NCBI GenBank assembly: GCA_903831165.1
Contig: CAIKWV010000607.1
Span: forward strand, 1 to 6,703
Reading direction: 5' to 3'
DNA: 6,703 nucleotides
DNA from: an uncultured cyanobacterium
Lineage (GTDB): Bacteria; Cyanobacteriota; Cyanobacteriia; PCC-6307; Cyanobiaceae
The translations under genes were made by a program, and so were the position numbers. Of the stretch, positions 4,914-6,703 are shown piece after piece (position 1 is the stretch's first letter; each line of letters opens with the position of its first letter). The notes under the pieces were generated by a model. That model was not told the origin of the DNA and searched no databases. It was given only the letters and a program-made list of their open reading frames with translations.

Positions 4914-6122
4914 TCAGCCGAATCCCTTGCCCGCGTCCCTGGCCACGCAGGCCTGGAGCTGGCGGCGCAGGGTGGCGTGGTCGAGGCCTTTGCCGATCAG
5001 CACCAGCTGGTTCTTGGGGGCCGCGGGCCAGTCGCTGTCGTCAATGGAAAAGCGCTTGCCGGCCAGATGGAAGATATGGCGGCGATCGCTCTCATTGAAC
5101 CAGAGGATTCCCTTGGCGCGGAACACCCCCGGCGGCATCTGGTTGTCGAGGAAATTCTGGAACTTGCGCAGCGAACACGGACCGTCACTCTGGAACGAAA
5201 GCGAGGTGAAGCCCTCGATCGCCTGGTGATCGGGATGGGCAGCGTGGTCGTGATCGTGATGGCCGCTGTGATCGTGCTCATGGTGATCGTGCGCGCTGTG
5301 ATCATGACCCTTGTGATCATGACTTTTATGATCATGATCTTGGTGATCATGATCTTGGTGATCGTGATCTTGATGGGCTTCAGTCTGGCTGGAGCCGTGG
5401 TGATGATGGGGCTCATGATCATGATCATGAGCGTGATCGTCGTGCTCATGCACGCAGACGCCGTGGTCGTGGTCGCAGGCCTCATGGCTCTGCTGGGCCA
5501 CCACCTTGTCGCTCTCGAACAGACCCACGCTCAGCAGCAGCGGCAGCGGCACCTCGCCCTTGACCGAGCGCAGGATGCGGGCTTCGCTCTTGATCGCCTT
5601 GAGCTGGGTCTCAAGCTCGGCCAGCCTGGCTTCCTCCACCAGATCGCACTTGTTGAGCAGGATCATGTCGCTGTAGACGATCTGGGCGCGGGCCACCTCG
5701 CCTTCCAGCACCTCCTCGCCGAAGTTCTCGGCATCCACCAGGGTGATGATCGAATCGAGGCGGGTCAGGTCGCGCAGATCGCTGCCCAGGAAGGTCATCG
5801 CCACCGGCAGGGGATCGGCCAGGCCCGTGGTCTCCACCACCAGATAGTCCACTTTTTCGGGGCGCTCCAGGATCCGGTAAACGGCCTCCAGCAGTTCGCC
5901 GTTGATCGAGCAGCAGATGCAGCCGTTGCTGAGCTCGACCATATCCTCACCGGTGGCCACCACCAGTTCGTTGTCGATGCCGATCTCACCGAACTCATTG
6001 ACCAGGACCGCTGTTTTCAGCCCCTCCTGATTGGTGAGGATGTGGTTCAACAGGGTGGTCTTGCCGGCCCCGAGAAAGCCCGTCAGGATCGTCACCGGCA
6101 GGGCCGTTTGGACCGGATCCAT
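4914..6122 (-). CDS. CobW/COG0523-family GTPase metallochaperone with His-rich insert
   Basis: GTP-driven metal chaperone of the G3E family, which also holds UreG, HypB and the Zn chaperones (ZNG1/ZagA type); cytoplasmic. From ATG at 6122 it is 402 residues. Visible motifs: P-loop GFLGAGKTT (15-23); NEFGEIGIDNEL (42-53); the metal site GCICC (67-71); VVETTGLADP (95-104); NKCD (157-160). A His/Asp-rich region spans 213-299 with 35 histidines, including seven tandem HxxHD pentads (250-284). The CobW C-terminal domain follows from about 303, with GFTSLSFQ and GILWFNE. ATG at 6179 (19 residues longer) is an equally possible start; neither has a clear Shine-Dalgarno, but 6122 gives the usual short run-in to VTILTGFLG. 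Next to a B12-controlled hupE a role with cobalt is plausible; zinc is the better documented metal for relatives. No Zur box was seen. I give no gene symbol because true CobW function is not shown. Confidence 0.93.
   Translation of the reverse strand: MDPVQTALPVTILTGFLGAGKTTLLNHILTNQEGLKTAVLVNEFGEIGIDNELVVATGEDMVELSNGCICCSINGELLEAVYRILERPEKVDYLVVETTGLADPLPVAMTFLGSDLRDLTRLDSIITLVDAENFGEEVLEGEVARAQIVYSDMILLNKCDLVEEARLAELETQLKAIKSEARILRSVKGEVPLPLLLSVGLFESDKVVAQQSHEACDHDHGVCVHEHDDHAHDHDHEPHHHHGSSQTEAHQDHDHQDHDHQDHDHKSHDHKGHDHSAHDHHEHDHSGHHDHDHAAHPDHQAIEGFTSLSFQSDGPCSLRKFQNFLDNQMPPGVFRAKGILWFNESDRRHIFHLAGKRFSIDDSDWPAAPKNQLVLIGKGLDHATLRRQLQACVARDAGKGFG
5082..5089. repeat. HIP1 octamer
   Basis: A second GCGATCGC, inside the C-terminal domain of the cobW-like gene. 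Confidence 0.6.
5271..5375 (-). repeat. Seven tandem 15-bp units encoding HxxHD pentads
   Basis: In-register 15-bp units inside the cobW-like gene. The plus-strand unit ATCATGATCTTGGTG is present twice exactly (5331-5345, 5346-5360), once with two changes (5361-5375), and four more times degenerate. They encode, in protein order, HQDHD, HQDHD, HQDHD, HKSHD, HKGHD, HSAHD and HHEHD. Near-identity of the central copies suggests recent duplication by slippage. Confidence 0.9.
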
Positions 6123-6468
6123 CACGGCCGCGGCATTCGGGGCGGAAAGGCTGCTGGAGCCGGAGCTGGCGGGAGACATCGGGGACAGGGGTGCTGGCGA
6201 AAAGGAAGGCGAAACGCAGGGGGCGGGGGCGGTGTGGCGGCGTGGAGCTGGGCGGGGGCGAGACGTTGAACGGCCGGACATCGAGAGCTGGCGGCACAGG
6301 CTGATCAAGCAGGAACGGATTTCGGAGTCCGCAGCCCTGTTCAGCCTGCGGGGCCGCACCGGCGATTGCCGGGTTTGCCGAGGTTGCTCCCGTTCCTGCC
6401 GGGTCTCACGCTTTGACCATAGGCAGCCCCGGGGCGAACGCCGGAGCCCGAGCGTCTTCAGGGGCGCT
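6123..6468. other. Spacer upstream of the cobW-like gene
   Basis: About 345 nt between the partial gene at the right edge and the cobW-like ATG at 6122. The cobW frame stays open up to 6359, but its translation there is Pro/Arg/Ser-rich and unlike family N-termini. Only the last part (ATG 6179, MSPASSG) is a realistic extension. I see no T-run terminator and no convincing promoter or Zur/Fur site. The stretch near 6310-6350 looks briefly like a tRNA anticodon arm but does not fold as a tRNA. Confidence 0.45.
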
Positions 6469-6477
6469 TCAGGGGCG
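6456..6477. repeat. Perfect 11-bp tandem duplication at the end of a gene
   Basis: CTTCAGGGGCG occurs twice in a row (6456-6466, 6467-6477). The second copy contains the stop codon of the partial gene at the right edge (TCA at 6469-6471 on the plus strand), so the duplication touches its C-terminus. Confidence 0.6.
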
Positions 6478-6703
6478 CCCGGGAGGGGGCTGCTCCGGCC
6501 ACGGGCGGTGGGGCGGTGGGGCGGTGGGCTGGGGCTCCAGCAACTTGCTGCCCACCAGCAGGTCCAGCAGCCGATTGGTGGTGGCGGTCAGGGACTGAAT
6601 CTCCTTGAGCGTGCTGATCAGCACCGGGCTGCCCTCGCGAAACAGCTCCTGGGCCTGCACGGTGGCTTGCCGGGCTTCTTGACCGGTGCGGCTCGCTTCG
6701 CTC
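6469..6703 (-). CDS. C-terminal end of an unrecognised protein with helical and Pro-rich tail (cut by window edge)
   Basis: The frame is open from the right edge to TGA at 6471-6469, about 78 visible residues. The first part (SEASRTGQEARQATVQAQEL, then STLKEIQSLTATTNRLLDLL) is polar-helical with heptad-like leucines, suggesting a coiled coil. It ends in a proline-rich tail (EPQPTAPPP, PEQPPPGRP). I do not recognise the family; C-termini of MlaD/MCE-type or other membrane-anchored coiled-coil proteins can look like this, but nothing diagnostic is present. GTG at 6660 could act as an internal start, but the open frame beyond it continues in the same style, so the gene most likely begins outside the window. 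It lies upstream of the cobW-like gene on the same strand. Confidence 0.55.
   Translation of the reverse strand, partial: SEASRTGQEARQATVQAQELFREGSPVLISTLKEIQSLTATTNRLLDLLVGSKLLEPQPTAPPPHRPWPEQPPPGRP

Noticed and set aside
4977..6269. 430-codon plus-strand open frame opposite the cobW-like gene
   Set aside because: It is the complement of a certain gene; its hydrophobic Val/Ile/Met stretch is simply the reverse of the His/Asp codon repeats, and it has no ribosome site.
6305..6360. tRNA-like segment (GGACTCCGAAATCC on the minus strand)
   Set aside because: Only an anticodon-arm-like piece is present; there is no T-arm GTTCGAATC or acceptor stem on either strand.
1..6703. CRISPR array, insertion sequence, transposase or phage genes
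   Set aside because: No spaced direct repeats, no terminal inverted repeats with target duplication, and no transposase, integrase or phage motifs were seen.

Overview
The window is GC-rich DNA, probably from a Synechococcus/Cyanobium-type picocyanobacterium. Evidence: two copies of the cyanobacterial HIP1 octamer GCGATCGC (209-216 and 5082-5089), a FutA/FutB-type iron importer, and a CobW-family GTPase whose wording (NEFGEIGIDNEL, SNGCICCSINGEL) resembles picocyanobacterial versions as I remember them. Every convincing gene lies on the minus strand, so transcription runs from right to left. This is reading by eye; no search was run.

Layout from the right edge, in the direction of transcription. 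(1) The C-terminal end of an unrecognised coiled-coil/proline-rich protein (6469-6703, cut by the window). (2) A CobW/COG0523 GTPase metallochaperone with a very large histidine-rich insert (4914-6122). (3) A short spacer with small repeats, then a clear cobalamin (B12) riboswitch (4500-4649), a hairpin over the translation start, and hupE, a HupE/UreJ-family cobalt or nickel transporter (3876-4457). (4) A 47-residue single-span membrane protein of unknown function with a good ribosome binding site (3652-3795). (5) About 520 nt with no convincing gene. (6) A GAP/LysE-like polytopic membrane protein starting at TTG (2390-3127). (7) An orphan intrinsic terminator facing the plus strand (2264-2289) and about 570 nt without a recognisable gene. 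(8) futA, a lipoprotein Fe(III)-binding protein (648-1694), overlapping by 10 nt the start of futB, the iron ABC permease (1-657, cut by the window).

Two metal themes are visible. The futA-futB pair imports ferric iron; its ATPase (FutC) is not in the window. The cobW-like gene and the B12-riboswitch-controlled hupE form a possible cobalt/metal module: when cobalamin is abundant the riboswitch should reduce HupE synthesis and hence cobalt uptake. The His-rich GTPase next to it may handle cobalt or zinc. The small membrane protein after hupE may share the riboswitch-controlled transcript. The least explained items are this small protein, the orphan terminator (possible small RNA upstream of and antisense to the futA leader region), and an extra UUCG-capped hairpin inside the riboswitch.
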